Assembly (NCBI RefSeq): GCF_034262375.1
Contig: NZ_CP139558.1
Coordinates: 3,844,001 to 3,908,000 of the forward strand
Direction of reading: 5' to 3'
DNA from: Mucilaginibacter sabulilitoris
Lineage (GTDB): Bacteria; Bacteroidota; Bacteroidia; Sphingobacteriales; Sphingobacteriaceae
Length of the DNA: 64,000 bases
Position 1 is the stretch's first letter. Each line of letters starts with the position of its first letter. Both the position numbers and the translations under genes were made by a program. Below are positions 51,567 to 61,200 of this stretch, piece by piece. The notes under the pieces were generated by a model. It had not been told where the DNA came from. It saw only the letters and a program-made list of their open reading frames with translations, and made no database searches.

Positions 51567-53279
51567 TTAGCCCTTTGGTATAGATGCAATTAGTCTTTTG
51601 GTATAATCTTCTTTAGGTCGATAATATATATCATCAGGATACCCGGTTTCTACTATTTTTCCCTGGTTCATGACCATCATACGGTCGGATATATGTTTGA
51701 TAACGGCAAGGTCATGAGATATAAAAATGTAGGTAAGCTTAAATTCCTGCTGTAATTCCCGAATAAGGTTAAGCACCTGGGCCTGCACCGATACATCAAG
51801 CGCTGATACCGACTCATCACAAATAATAAATTTAGGCTGCAGGGCCAGCGCGCGGGCTATTACGATGCGTTGCCTTTGCCCACCCGAAAACTCATGCGGG
51901 AAGCGGTTAAAATGTTCGGGCAGCAGGCTTACCCGTTGTAATAACTCTAATACCTTTTGCTTGCGTTTGGTGTCATTACTATAAAACTGATGCACCTGCA
52001 AAGGTTCCATTAATGATTGCCCAACGGTTAAACGTGGGTTTAAAGAGGAGTAGGGGTCCTGAAAAATGATCTGGATATCGCGGCGGATCTCCCTGAGATC
52101 ATTTTTTCTTAGGCTGCCCAGATCTGTTCCCTCAAAACTTACCTTGCCTGCCGAAGGCTCTATCAGCCGCAAAATGGTACGCCCCAAAGTTGTTTTACCG
52201 CAGCCTGATTCGCCTACCAGGCCCAGTGTTTCGCCGGGGTACACATCAAAACTTACATTATTTACGGCTTTAACAACCTCACCCGAGGGGCCGAATAAAC
52301 CCGGATTTACCGGGAACCAGGTTGAAAGTTTTTCGATATTCAGTATGGGTTGCTGCTCGTAAAGCTTCTTTTTTCTTTCCGCTATCTCCACGTCGGGATA
52401 ATGATATAAGGCCCTGATGCTTTCGATAGTAGCGGTTTGCGCGTTCGCGATATCATCAGCATTAAAAAAATCGGCAATAACAGGCAGCTTTTTTAGGTGC
52501 TGACCTGGTGAAGGGCGGCAGGCCAGCAAGCCTTTGGTGTACGGATGCTGCGGGTTATTGAACAGCTCGGTTACTGAGGCCTCTTCTACGATCTGGCCTT
52601 TGTACATTACCAGCACGCGGTCTGCAATTTCTTTAATCACACCCAAATCATGCGATATGAATATTAAGCTACGACAGCGGGTTGCTTTAAGGTTTAATAA
52701 AAGTTCAATAATGGCTTTTTGTACGGTTACGTCTAACGCTGTGGTTGGTTCGTCGGCTATCAGTATCTCGGGGTTGCATGAAAGCGCCATGGCTATCATC
52801 ACCCTTTGTTTTTGCCCGCCCGATATTTGGTGCGGATAGCTGTCAAATATAGCCTCAGGGCGGGGGAGTTGCACTTCGTTAAAAAGCTCCAGTGTTTTCT
52901 TTCTGGCTTCCGCTTTGCTTAAACCAAGATGAAGTTGTATGGCTTCGGTAAGCTGAAAGCCACAGGTAAGCACCGGGTTAAGCGAGGTCATGGGTTCCTG
53001 GAATATCATGGCCATGCGGTTACCTCGTATGTGGCGCATTTCCTGTTCAGGGAGTTCAAATAAGCTGGTGTCATTTAGCTGTACCTTGCCGTTAATTACA
53101 GTTTGGTCTGTATTCAGCAAACGCATCAGTGCCAGCGAGGTCACCGATTTTCCCGAACCCGATTCGCCCACTATACCAATGGTTTCGCCCTTCTTTAAAT
53201 CGAACGATATGTTTTTTACAGCCTTAAATAAGCCGTCCCTCGTTTTAAAACTAATCGACAAATCTTTTACACTCAGCAT
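51567..53279 (-). CDS. Fused peptide ABC transporter ATPase (DppD-DppF-like)
   Basis: 570 aa, two complete ATPase domains in one chain. The first has Walker A GESGSGKS (about 36-43), signature ISGGQKQR and Walker B ILIADEPTTALDV. The second has GESGCGKT (about 355), FSGGQRQR and FIICDESVSALDV. Each half ends with the oligopeptide C-terminal segment (NPQHPYTKGLL; RPKEDYTKRLI). It powers import of oligopeptides or nickel-like substrates. No permease genes are in the window. It starts 2 bp after the exonuclease gene ends, so the two are cotranscribed. Confidence 0.93.
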   Translation of the reverse strand: MLSVKDLSISFKTRDGLFKAVKNISFDLKKGETIGIVGESGSGKSVTSLALMRLLNTDQTVINGKVQLNDTSLFELPEQEMRHIRGNRMAMIFQEPMTSLNPVLTCGFQLTEAIQLHLGLSKAEARKKTLELFNEVQLPRPEAIFDSYPHQISGGQKQRVMIAMALSCNPEILIADEPTTALDVTVQKAIIELLLNLKATRCRSLIFISHDLGVIKEIADRVLVMYKGQIVEEASVTELFNNPQHPYTKGLLACRPSPGQHLKKLPVIADFFNADDIANAQTATIESIRALYHYPDVEIAERKKKLYEQQPILNIEKLSTWFPVNPGLFGPSGEVVKAVNNVSFDVYPGETLGLVGESGCGKTTLGRTILRLIEPSAGKVSFEGTDLGSLRKNDLREIRRDIQIIFQDPYSSLNPRLTVGQSLMEPLQVHQFYSNDTKRKQKVLELLQRVSLLPEHFNRFPHEFSGGQRQRIVIARALALQPKFIICDESVSALDVSVQAQVLNLIRELQQEFKLTYIFISHDLAVIKHISDRMMVMNQGKIVETGYPDDIYYRPKEDYTKRLIASIPKG

Positions 53280-53281
53280 TA

Positions 53282-53989
53282 TTACCCTATTATAGTGATA
53301 AATTCATCTTTTATCAACTCTTCGCCGCGGTAACGTCTGAGCAATTGGGCAGTAGCTATCACATCTTTTTGGCAATAGGTGCATATACGGTCTAACCGGT
53401 TCTCCTGCCAATAAACATGACCAACCATGCTGCCGTCAATATCATCTTTGGGGCTGGGGATGTTAAAAATAGCAGTAAGCAGGTTTAAGGAAGTATAGTT
53501 TTTATAATCGCCAAATTTCCATAGTTCCATGGTATCCAGGTGGGTTACTTCCCAAGGTTTTTTCCCAGCGAATTGCAGTTGGGGCGGAAACGGTAGTCCG
53601 TTTACAAGCAGCCTGCGGCAGATATACGGGAAATCAAATTCCTTCCCATTGTGAGCGCACAGCACCAGGTTGGTCGGCTGACTGAAGAGCAATGCTGAGA
53701 ATTTGGCAAGTAACTCCTTTTCGTCGTGACCGGCAAATGATTTTACCCGTAGGCCGATATCCTTGCCCCCCGTGAAAATTCCCGCCGATATACATATTAT
53801 TTTGCCAAACTCGGCCCAGATGCCTGCGCGCTGGTAAAAGCTGCCTGCGTCCTCATCTTTACGCTGGTTTTGTGTTTTAAGGTCCCAAAGTACCTGCAAG
53901 TTTTCGGGTAATTGCTCGTGACTGCTGTATTGTGGCACGGTTTCAATATCAATTACCAATAAATTATGCAGATCATACTGTTCAAGCAT
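53282..53989 (-). CDS. DEDDy 3'-5' exonuclease (PolB-like)
   Basis: 235 aa, a single RNase-H-like exonuclease domain. Exo I is VIDIETV (D14, E16). Exo II is in CAHNGKEFDFPYICRR. Exo III, YCQKDVIATAQLL, has Y before the last Asp (the DEDDy class). LVLCAHNGKEFD is typical of the 'predicted 3'-5' exonuclease related to the PolB exonuclease domain'. It would act on DNA or RNA in repair. No polymerase domain is present. It is cotranscribed with the peptide ABC ATPase. Confidence 0.88.
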   Translation of the reverse strand: MLEQYDLHNLLVIDIETVPQYSSHEQLPENLQVLWDLKTQNQRKDEDAGSFYQRAGIWAEFGKIICISAGIFTGGKDIGLRVKSFAGHDEKELLAKFSALLFSQPTNLVLCAHNGKEFDFPYICRRLLVNGLPFPPQLQFAGKKPWEVTHLDTMELWKFGDYKNYTSLNLLTAIFNIPSPKDDIDGSMVGHVYWQENRLDRICTYCQKDVIATAQLLRRYRGEELIKDEFITIIG

Positions 53990-54018
53990 GCAATTAAAAT
54001 TTATGAGGCAATATAATT

Positions 54019-54052
54019 ATAGTTTTTAGTTTTGAGTGATGGGTTATGAGTT
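54019..54052. repeat. Micro-tandem of TTTTGAGTGATGG-like words
   Basis: TTTTTAG, TTTTGAG, TGATGGG and TTATGAG words run in series upstream of the exonuclease start. It is a single-armed, weak member of the word-repeat class. Confidence 0.4.
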
Positions 54053-54120
54053 TACATAGAAAATAAGCTTCTTGTCATTGATGTACGAAGAAATCTTTAC
54101 TCAAGTAATTATTGAAACGA

Positions 54121-54243
54121 AGGGTGTCTTGCTGCTCTGTAGAAGCATGGTGGGGTAACCTTTGCGCTCGCCCTTCGACAAGCTCAGTGTGACAGCCACT
54201 GATGCTGTCCTAAAGAGATTACTTCGTGCCTCGCAATGACACA
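54121..54243. repeat. Degenerate GTCTTGCTG/CTTCGACAAGCTCAG elements
   Basis: GGGTGTCTTGCTGCTC ... CCCTTCGACAAGCTCAGTG plus TGTGACAG is a single copy related to the tandem units at 47842-48262. It is followed by GATGCTGTCC ... CTTCGTGCCTCGCAATGACA, a fragment of the GTCATnCTGA family. No gene is seen in 53990-54256. Confidence 0.6.
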
Positions 54244-54256
54244 TTTTTTATTTGAC

Positions 54257-56650
54257 TCATTTACTCAAAATCTCAAAACCGATATTGATGGTATTACCGT
54301 TTCCGTCAACCAGTGTAAGTATGTGTTTGCCGGGAGGCGGGTTTAATGCCATTTGATGAAAATCTTTGGTTTCGCCAACATATTGATCATCCAGGTGCCA
54401 GAATATTTTCATGCCCGGCACCCGATGGGCCGCGTTACAGATCATCCGGCCCCGGCTGCCGTCAGCCTCAAGCGGCACATATATTTTAGCGCCATCCTTA
54501 GGATATATTACCTCCATGGCGTTATTATTTTCGGCCTGGCTGCAGCCATCGCGGAACGGTGGCAATACATGGTACTGATAGTTGCGTGCTTTGTAATAAT
54601 ATTCCATTGAAGGCGGCAATACAAACCAAGTTTTATTGACCATGTTTTGCGGCGATTCGCAGTTGCCGTTTACCTGGTATTTGCCATCGGCAGAGAGGTG
54701 TATCAACTGGTGGTACGGGCAAACAGGTGCCCTTAACCCGGCTTTAGGTATCCACATTTCGTCGGTATCACTGCAATATTGCCCGGCGCGGTAGCCGCTT
54801 TGCCGGCATACGTTTATTTTTACCATTTCGCTGGTGGGCATTTCAAACCAATCACGCGTTACGGGTAATAGTCTAAATATTTCAAACAGTACCGGTGCGG
54901 CAGTATTGATGCCGGTTAAGCCGGGCCTGCCTTCGCCATCGGTATTGCCTACCCACACGCCAACCACATACCTGGGTGTAACGCCTATTGCCCATCCATC
55001 ACGAAAGCCAAAGCTGGTGCCTGTTTTCCAGGCCACCCGTTGCGTGGAGCTGAATTGCTGCCATAACATTTCCTCGCCGGGCCGCATTACCTCTTCCATA
55101 GCCTGAAACGTGTAATAAATAGAGGCGGCATCCAATAAGCCCGATCTTTCTAAGTTGGGTTTCCCAGAATTATTCTGCAAGCTGTAGACCGGGTTATGAT
55201 AATCGCCCGGATCATACATTCCTTTGTATTTATTATAGTGGTTAAGCACCCGGGCCATATCGGCATAGGCACCGCTGAGCTCCCATAAGGTGTTTTCGCC
55301 GCCGCCCAATATTAGTGACAGGCCGTAATGGTCAGCCGGTTTGGTTAGGGTAGTGATCCCTGTTTTATGCAGGAAATCATAAAATCTTTCATATTTAAAC
55401 TGCTGCAGCATTTTTACCGCGGGCACGTTAAGCGAGCGAGATAAGGCCCTTGAAGCTGGTACTGCGCCATCATAACCCAGATCAAAGTTCTCGGGATGAT
55501 AACCGGCAATTAAGGTAGGCACATCGGGCAGCAGACTATTGGGTAATATAAAGCCATTATGCAGCATAGACGCATATAATAAAGGTTTTAACGTGCTGCC
55601 GGGACTGCGGGGGGCATCTATCACGTCAACATCGCTTTCCATTTGAGGATCTTCCCGGTGCGAAATGTTACCGGCATATGCCAATGCAGCGCCCGTTTCC
55701 ACATCTAAAACAATGGCCGCAATGTTATTAATATCATTTGCCTTTAAAACCTGGTGATGCTGCTCCAGTATGTCATTAACCTGTTGTTGCAGCGTTGAGT
55801 TTATACTCGTTTGAAGCCTTGTATCACCCAGGGGGTTGGCCTGGTGATCATTTTTAAAACGCTGTAGCAGGTGCGGTGCAAACTGCGGCAAAGGCATTGG
55901 CCTGTCTGGTACAGGCTCTAACTCGGCCAGGGCTTTGGTTGTGCTGTCAATAATACCATCCTGGTTAAGTTTGTTCAATAACAAATTACGTTTTTTGAGC
56001 AATATAGCCCTGTTCCTGCCGGGATGTACCAATGACGGGGAGTTTGGCAGAACCGCCATGGCAGCCATTTCGCCCCACGAAAGTTTATCGGGGCCCCGGC
56101 CAAAGTATCGCCATGAGGCTGCATCTAAACCTACCACGTTAGTGCCAAAAGGAGCGTTACTGCTGTATAAAGCAAGCACCTCATCTTTACTATAGGTAAG
56201 CTCCAGCCGCAGGGCCATAAAAATTTCAATTATTTTGTTCCAAATAGTGCGTTTATGTTTAGTTGCCAGCCTGATAACCTGCATGGTAATGGTACTGCCA
56301 CCGCTGGTTACCTTTTTTGATTGCATATTTTGCCTGATGGCCCGGCCGAAGGCCAATGCGTCAAAACCAGGGTGGTGCTCAAAGCGCTTATCTTCAAACG
56401 TGATGATGCATTGTTTAAATTTTTCGGGTACGTTGCTGTTGTACGGAAAACGCCACTGACCATCAGTTGCTATGGCAGCCCCCAGTAATTGCCCGTTATT
56501 ATCATCAATTACATAAGATGTAGGGCTTTTAAATAACGGTTTAGGCAAACAAAACCAAAATAGCAGGGTTAAACCAAACAAGAATACGAGTATTAGTACT
56601 ACTTTTGGTTTTTTTAAGTAAACTTTGGCTCGTTTTAATATTGCTTGCAT
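54257..56650 (-). CDS. pbpC: Penicillin-binding protein 1C
   Basis: 797 aa from the ATG at 56650; the frame is open to 56695, but the upstream residues are unlikely to be used. A membrane anchor lies at about 15-35. The glycosyltransferase domain has the catalytic Glu in FEDKRFEHHPGFD and GGSTITMQVIRL. The transpeptidase Ser is in RSPGSTLKPLLYA, with further motifs SRSLNVPAV and WKTGTS. A C-terminal BiPBP_C-like domain has cysteines. It polymerises and may cross-link peptidoglycan. The usual partner, an alpha-2-macroglobulin-like protein, is not adjacent. It is divergent from the GT2 gene. Confidence 0.93.
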   Translation of the reverse strand: MQAILKRAKVYLKKPKVVLILVFLFGLTLLFWFCLPKPLFKSPTSYVIDDNNGQLLGAAIATDGQWRFPYNSNVPEKFKQCIITFEDKRFEHHPGFDALAFGRAIRQNMQSKKVTSGGSTITMQVIRLATKHKRTIWNKIIEIFMALRLELTYSKDEVLALYSSNAPFGTNVVGLDAASWRYFGRGPDKLSWGEMAAMAVLPNSPSLVHPGRNRAILLKKRNLLLNKLNQDGIIDSTTKALAELEPVPDRPMPLPQFAPHLLQRFKNDHQANPLGDTRLQTSINSTLQQQVNDILEQHHQVLKANDINNIAAIVLDVETGAALAYAGNISHREDPQMESDVDVIDAPRSPGSTLKPLLYASMLHNGFILPNSLLPDVPTLIAGYHPENFDLGYDGAVPASRALSRSLNVPAVKMLQQFKYERFYDFLHKTGITTLTKPADHYGLSLILGGGENTLWELSGAYADMARVLNHYNKYKGMYDPGDYHNPVYSLQNNSGKPNLERSGLLDAASIYYTFQAMEEVMRPGEEMLWQQFSSTQRVAWKTGTSFGFRDGWAIGVTPRYVVGVWVGNTDGEGRPGLTGINTAAPVLFEIFRLLPVTRDWFEMPTSEMVKINVCRQSGYRAGQYCSDTDEMWIPKAGLRAPVCPYHQLIHLSADGKYQVNGNCESPQNMVNKTWFVLPPSMEYYYKARNYQYHVLPPFRDGCSQAENNNAMEVIYPKDGAKIYVPLEADGSRGRMICNAAHRVPGMKIFWHLDDQYVGETKDFHQMALNPPPGKHILTLVDGNGNTINIGFEILSK

Positions 56651-56735
56651 TAATATATTTTCAATAAAGATAAAATAAGCCATATACAGCAGCATAAGAT
56701 ACGCAGCGGCTGTATAGTTTCATAACAAAACAATA

Positions 56736-57461
56736 ATGACAATACAAAAATTATCAATTATTATCCCTGCCTATAACGAAGGTAATACGATACATCTGAT
56801 TTTGGATAAAATTAAAGCCGTAGACCTTACAAATGATATTCAAAAAGAGATCATTATTGTAAATGACTGTTCAAAAGATCATACTGAACAAGCTATTAAT
56901 ACTTATCAGCAAGCTAATCCCGACCTTAATATACAATACTTTAAACACGAAATTAATAAAGGTAAAGGCGCGGCATTACATACCGGTATATCAAAAGCTA
57001 CAGGAGAATACCTGATTATTCAGGATGCCGATCTTGAGTATGACCCATCAGAATACAATGACCTGTTAAAGCCTGTTATTTCGGGCTTTGCCGATGTGGT
57101 TTACGGATCAAGGTTTATGGGGAGCAACCCACACCGTATCCTGTTCTTTTGGCATACTATAGGCAACAGGTGGCTTACGTTCGCATCAAACATGTTTTCA
57201 AACCTGAACCTTACCGATATGGAAACCTGTTACAAGCTGTTTAACACCAAGGTAATACAGGCCATACCGCTTACCGAAAGACGATTTGGCTTTGAGCCTG
57301 AAATTACCATCAAAATTTCAAGGGTGCCAAAAATCCGGATATATGAGGTGGGTATATCCTATTACGGGCGTACTTATGAAGAGGGCAAAAAAATAGGCTG
57401 GAAAGATGGGGTAAGGGCTATCTATTGTATATTAAAGTACGGTTTGTTTAAAGCCAGGTAA
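56736..57461 (+). CDS. Glycosyltransferase family 2
   Basis: 241 aa, GT-A fold, similar to dolichol/polyprenol-phosphate mannosyltransferases. SIIIPAYNEGNTI is at the N-terminus, IIVNDCSKDHT follows, and the DxD motif is in QDADLEYDP (about residue 90-98). FGFEPEITIKIS follows near 190. There is no C-terminal membrane domain, so it is a soluble or membrane-associated type that makes a polyprenyl-phosphate sugar. Its last 30 bp overlap the convergent PPTase gene, so it is unlikely to belong to the biosynthetic cluster. Confidence 0.9.
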   Translation: MTIQKLSIIIPAYNEGNTIHLILDKIKAVDLTNDIQKEIIIVNDCSKDHTEQAINTYQQANPDLNIQYFKHEINKGKGAALHTGISKATGEYLIIQDADLEYDPSEYNDLLKPVISGFADVVYGSRFMGSNPHRILFFWHTIGNRWLTFASNMFSNLNLTDMETCYKLFNTKVIQAIPLTERRFGFEPEITIKISRVPKIRIYEVGISYYGRTYEEGKKIGWKDGVRAIYCILKYGLFKAR

Positions 57462-58205
57462 AAATCTTTCAAAGTTAACATCCCAATACCTGATTTCGCC
57501 GGCTGTTATTTCTGTGGCTAAACTTGCCATATTATTTTCGTCGGGTTTAAAGCTGTTTATAAGCCAGTTTGTATCTGATGAAAGTATGTTAATATCTACT
57601 TCATGATTGCCTGTTAAGCTGGGTATATATTTCAGGCAATCATCCAACCCCTGTGCTGTTGCTTTGGTAATGGCCTCCTTACGTGTCCAGAGCAAATAAA
57701 AGCTGTTAATGGTATCCTGATGCGCGATGTAATTGATCTCGTCTTTGCCAAAATTGTCTGCAAGTATCTCTTTATAGCTAAACGATGAATCTATTTCTTC
57801 TGTATCTACACCAACTTCGGTATTTGATATAGCAATCAGCACCCAATCGCCCGAATGTGATACATTATATTTGATGTTTTGCTGAAATATAGATGGCTTT
57901 TTATTGGCGCTTACCACAAATTTAATAGTTGTAGCGGGCTGATTGGTATATTTGGCAAGCAGGCATCTTAATGCGCCGCGACTTACCACAAACCTAAGCC
58001 TGTCCTTTTTTTGTACATAGCGGTTTGCCCTTACTATTTCATCGGGTAGTAATACCTTAAAAAAGTCGTCGATAAAAGCCAGGTTTGAACTGATTTTGAT
58101 TCTCCATACATCTACCTGATTATCATTTAATTTATAATCGCATTCTTTCCCAATTTGCCATTTGACATCATCCTGAAACTGAATGCGAACTTTAATTAAA
58201 CTCAT
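57432..58205 (-). CDS. 4'-Phosphopantetheinyl transferase (Sfp type)
   Basis: 257 aa. The Sfp-family motifs are VSHSGDW (115-121), VGVDTEEID (131-139, with the Mg-binding Asp) and WTRKEAITKATAQG (173-186). It attaches phosphopantetheine to the serine of carrier proteins. It lies 8 bp downstream of the NRPS gene on the same strand, so it should activate the T domain of that enzyme (S1027) and any upstream carriers. It is the last gene of the biosynthetic cluster and overlaps the 3' end of the convergent GT2 gene by 30 bp. Confidence 0.93.
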   Translation of the reverse strand: MSLIKVRIQFQDDVKWQIGKECDYKLNDNQVDVWRIKISSNLAFIDDFFKVLLPDEIVRANRYVQKKDRLRFVVSRGALRCLLAKYTNQPATTIKFVVSANKKPSIFQQNIKYNVSHSGDWVLIAISNTEVGVDTEEIDSSFSYKEILADNFGKDEINYIAHQDTINSFYLLWTRKEAITKATAQGLDDCLKYIPSLTGNHEVDINILSSDTNWLINSFKPDENNMASLATEITAGEIRYWDVNFERFLPGFKQTVL

Positions 58206-58213
58206 GGGTATAG

Positions 58214-61200
58214 TTATTTTTTTGCGGCCTCGTTTAAACAGTTTTGCAATATACTGGCAAATATTTTATCGTTAGGGGCTTTGAAGATGGTGTTATGCTC
58301 TCCGGGTACCTTATGCACATTAACTCCTTTTAATGCATAAGGTTTCCATCCAAGATGCTCAAAGTCGTCCATATAAAAGGTTCGTTCCTCTGCTCTGAAT
58401 AATTCTACAGCTATATCATTTGGCGCTAACCTATACCATTTTTCAGCAAGGATATTCATTTCATCAATTTTATTGGCATAGCCAAAAAAACCTTCCTGCT
58501 TTTCATTTTTTGATAATTTCCAAAACAGCCGGGTAAGACCGCGCTTAGCCATTTTACCTGCATGTGAAACAGTATCTGCAAAGCCGTTCGGAAACGATAA
58601 ATTATATCCTACTTTTCTGCCAAAAAACTTGCCCCTTTTAATCTGCATGGTTAACCAGGGATCATAATAGGGCGAGCGATACGCATATGTATCAAACATA
58701 GCAAGCATTTTTACCTGTTTGCCCATGGCCTGAAACTGTTTGGCCATTTCAAAGGCAATGATACCACCAAATGAATACCCGGCAAGTGCGTAAGGGCCGT
58801 TAGGGTTTTGTGCCATGATTGACGCATTATAATGCGCCGCTATATCAACAATATTCTTTAATGGCTCATCAATGCCGTTAAGGCCTTTAGCCTGCAGGCC
58901 ATAAACCGGTTGGTCGGCATCCATACCCGATGCCAGCGTATTAAACAGCAGTACATTTAACCCGGCACCATGTACAATATACAGCGGCATTTTGTTGCCC
59001 GTAGGTTTAATGGGTACGAGAGAATCCCATACAATAGACTTGCCATCCATCTCCAACATTAACGCCAATTTTTCAACCGTTGAATTTTCAAACAATGCAG
59101 CGAGCGGAAGGCGTTTGCCTGTAAGCTTTTCAATGCGGGTCATCACTTGTACAGCTATAAGCGAATGACCGCCCAATTCAAAAAAGTTATCGTAAATACC
59201 TACTTTATCAATCTCCAGAAATTCGGACCAGATATCGGCAACTAATTTCTCTACATCGGTTCTTGGGGCAACGTATAAATTGATACTTTCGGCCAGTATG
59301 GTGTGCTGAGCAGCAAGGGCTTTTTTATCAACCTTGCCATTAGGCGTTAATGGCATAGCTGGTATCACGATTAAATCGTCGGGTACCATATAATCTGGCA
59401 GGGCAGCTTTTAAAGTCATCCGCCAGCCCTTTATCTGCTCCGCTTCATTCTCCGCACGATAGTTATCGTTAATTACTAGGTAGGCTACCAGTTTATTAAT
59501 CCCATTTTTATCCGGCCTTGCTAAAACCACGGCTTCCTTTACGTTGTATTCGTTGGCAAGGTGATATTCAATTTCGCCGGTTTCTATGCGATAGCCACGT
59601 ATTTTTATTTGCGAATCGATACGCCCCAGGCATTCAATTTCACCATCTTCCATGAACTGGCCTAAATCGCCGGTGCGGTACATTTTACTGCCCGGCGTGG
59701 CGGAGAATGGATCGCTGATAAATTTCTCGGCGGTTAACTGGGCTTGGTTTAAATAACCTTTGGCAACTCCATCGCCGCCAATATAAATTTCGCCCGGAAT
59801 ACCGGGCGCAACCGGATTAAGGTATTGATCTAAAATATAAATGGATGTATTGTCAATCGGACGCCCGACGGTGATCATCCGATCATCAGCTTTTATTTGC
59901 TTAATGGTTGACCATACCGTGGTTTCGGTGGGCCCATATACGTTCCATAAACTCTCAGCGCGGGCGGTTATCTTCTCGGCCAGTTCCTTTGGTAGCGCCT
60001 CGCCGCCGCAAATAACCTTTATAGGGGTGGATTTGTTCCAGCCGGCTTCGAGCATGATGCGCCAGGTATAGGGGGTGGCCTGCATAACGGTTACCTTCTC
60101 GTTCCTGATGATATCAAGCAGGGCGCGGCCGTCTTTTGCTTCGGCACTGTTGGCAACAATTATCTGTGCGCCGCTGATTAAGGGTAGAAATAACTCAAGT
60201 CCCGAAATATCAAAACTTACGGTAGTGACAGCCAATAATTTATCAGCAGCAGTTATGCCGGGCGTTTTCTGCATGCTATACAAAAAGTTAACCAAGCCAT
60301 TATGGGCTATCTGTACGCCCTTAGGCATACCGGTAGAACCAGATGTGTACAAAATATAAACCAGGTCATCGCCGGTTACCTCAACAAGAGGATCGGTTAC
60401 AGGATATTGCGCAAGTTGTGGCCAGATATTTTCTATCAATAGCTCCTTAGCGTTTGATTGATAGCGCTCTTTATAATCATCGGTAGTTAGCAATAACACC
60501 GCCGCCGAATCATTCAGCATGTGATTAATGCGGTTTAAAGGGAACTGCGGATCAACAGGCACGTAAGTTGCGCCGGTTTTCATGATCCCCAGCATAACCA
60601 TAACCAACTGTGCCGATCTGTTTAAGGCAAAGGCAACTTTATCACCTTTTTTTACGCCCTGGTTGATCAGTAAAGCAGCCAGTTGGTTCGCGCTTTCATT
60701 TAACTGTTTGTACGTTATGGTTTCGTCTGCAAACTTAACGGCTACACTATCGCCAAACTGTTCACATCGCTGGCTGATGAGCTGGTGCAGCGGTGTATCT
60801 TTGGGATAGGGAGCGTAAGTGTCATTCCAGACACTTAAAAGCTTTATTAGTTCACCGGAATTTTTAGCCGGGATATCGCCGATGAGCATATCCGGATCGT
60901 TTACCAGTTGCTTTAACAGAAACTCAAAGTCATCCATCATGTTACGAATGGTTGATGCTTTAAAGAGCTGCGTATTATATGACCACTCCAATACGAGTGT
61001 TTCGTCGCGCCCGGATATGTTTACAAATATTTCAAAACTTTCGTACTCCCGTGGATTGCTGATCAGCTGGTGCTTTAAGCCTTCAAACACCACACCGTCA
61101 TCCATGCCCATATCAATGTTAAACATTACCGGTACAAGCGGTATGCGTGACGCGTCGCGGGGGATGTTTAAATTTTTGAGCAAGCTGCCAAAAGTGTACA

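Noticed and set aside
56736..57461. GT2 gene as part of the PKS/NRPS cluster
   Set aside because: It is on the opposite strand and merely converges with the PPTase gene; it pairs better with pbpC by divergent orientation, and nothing shows a glycosylated product.
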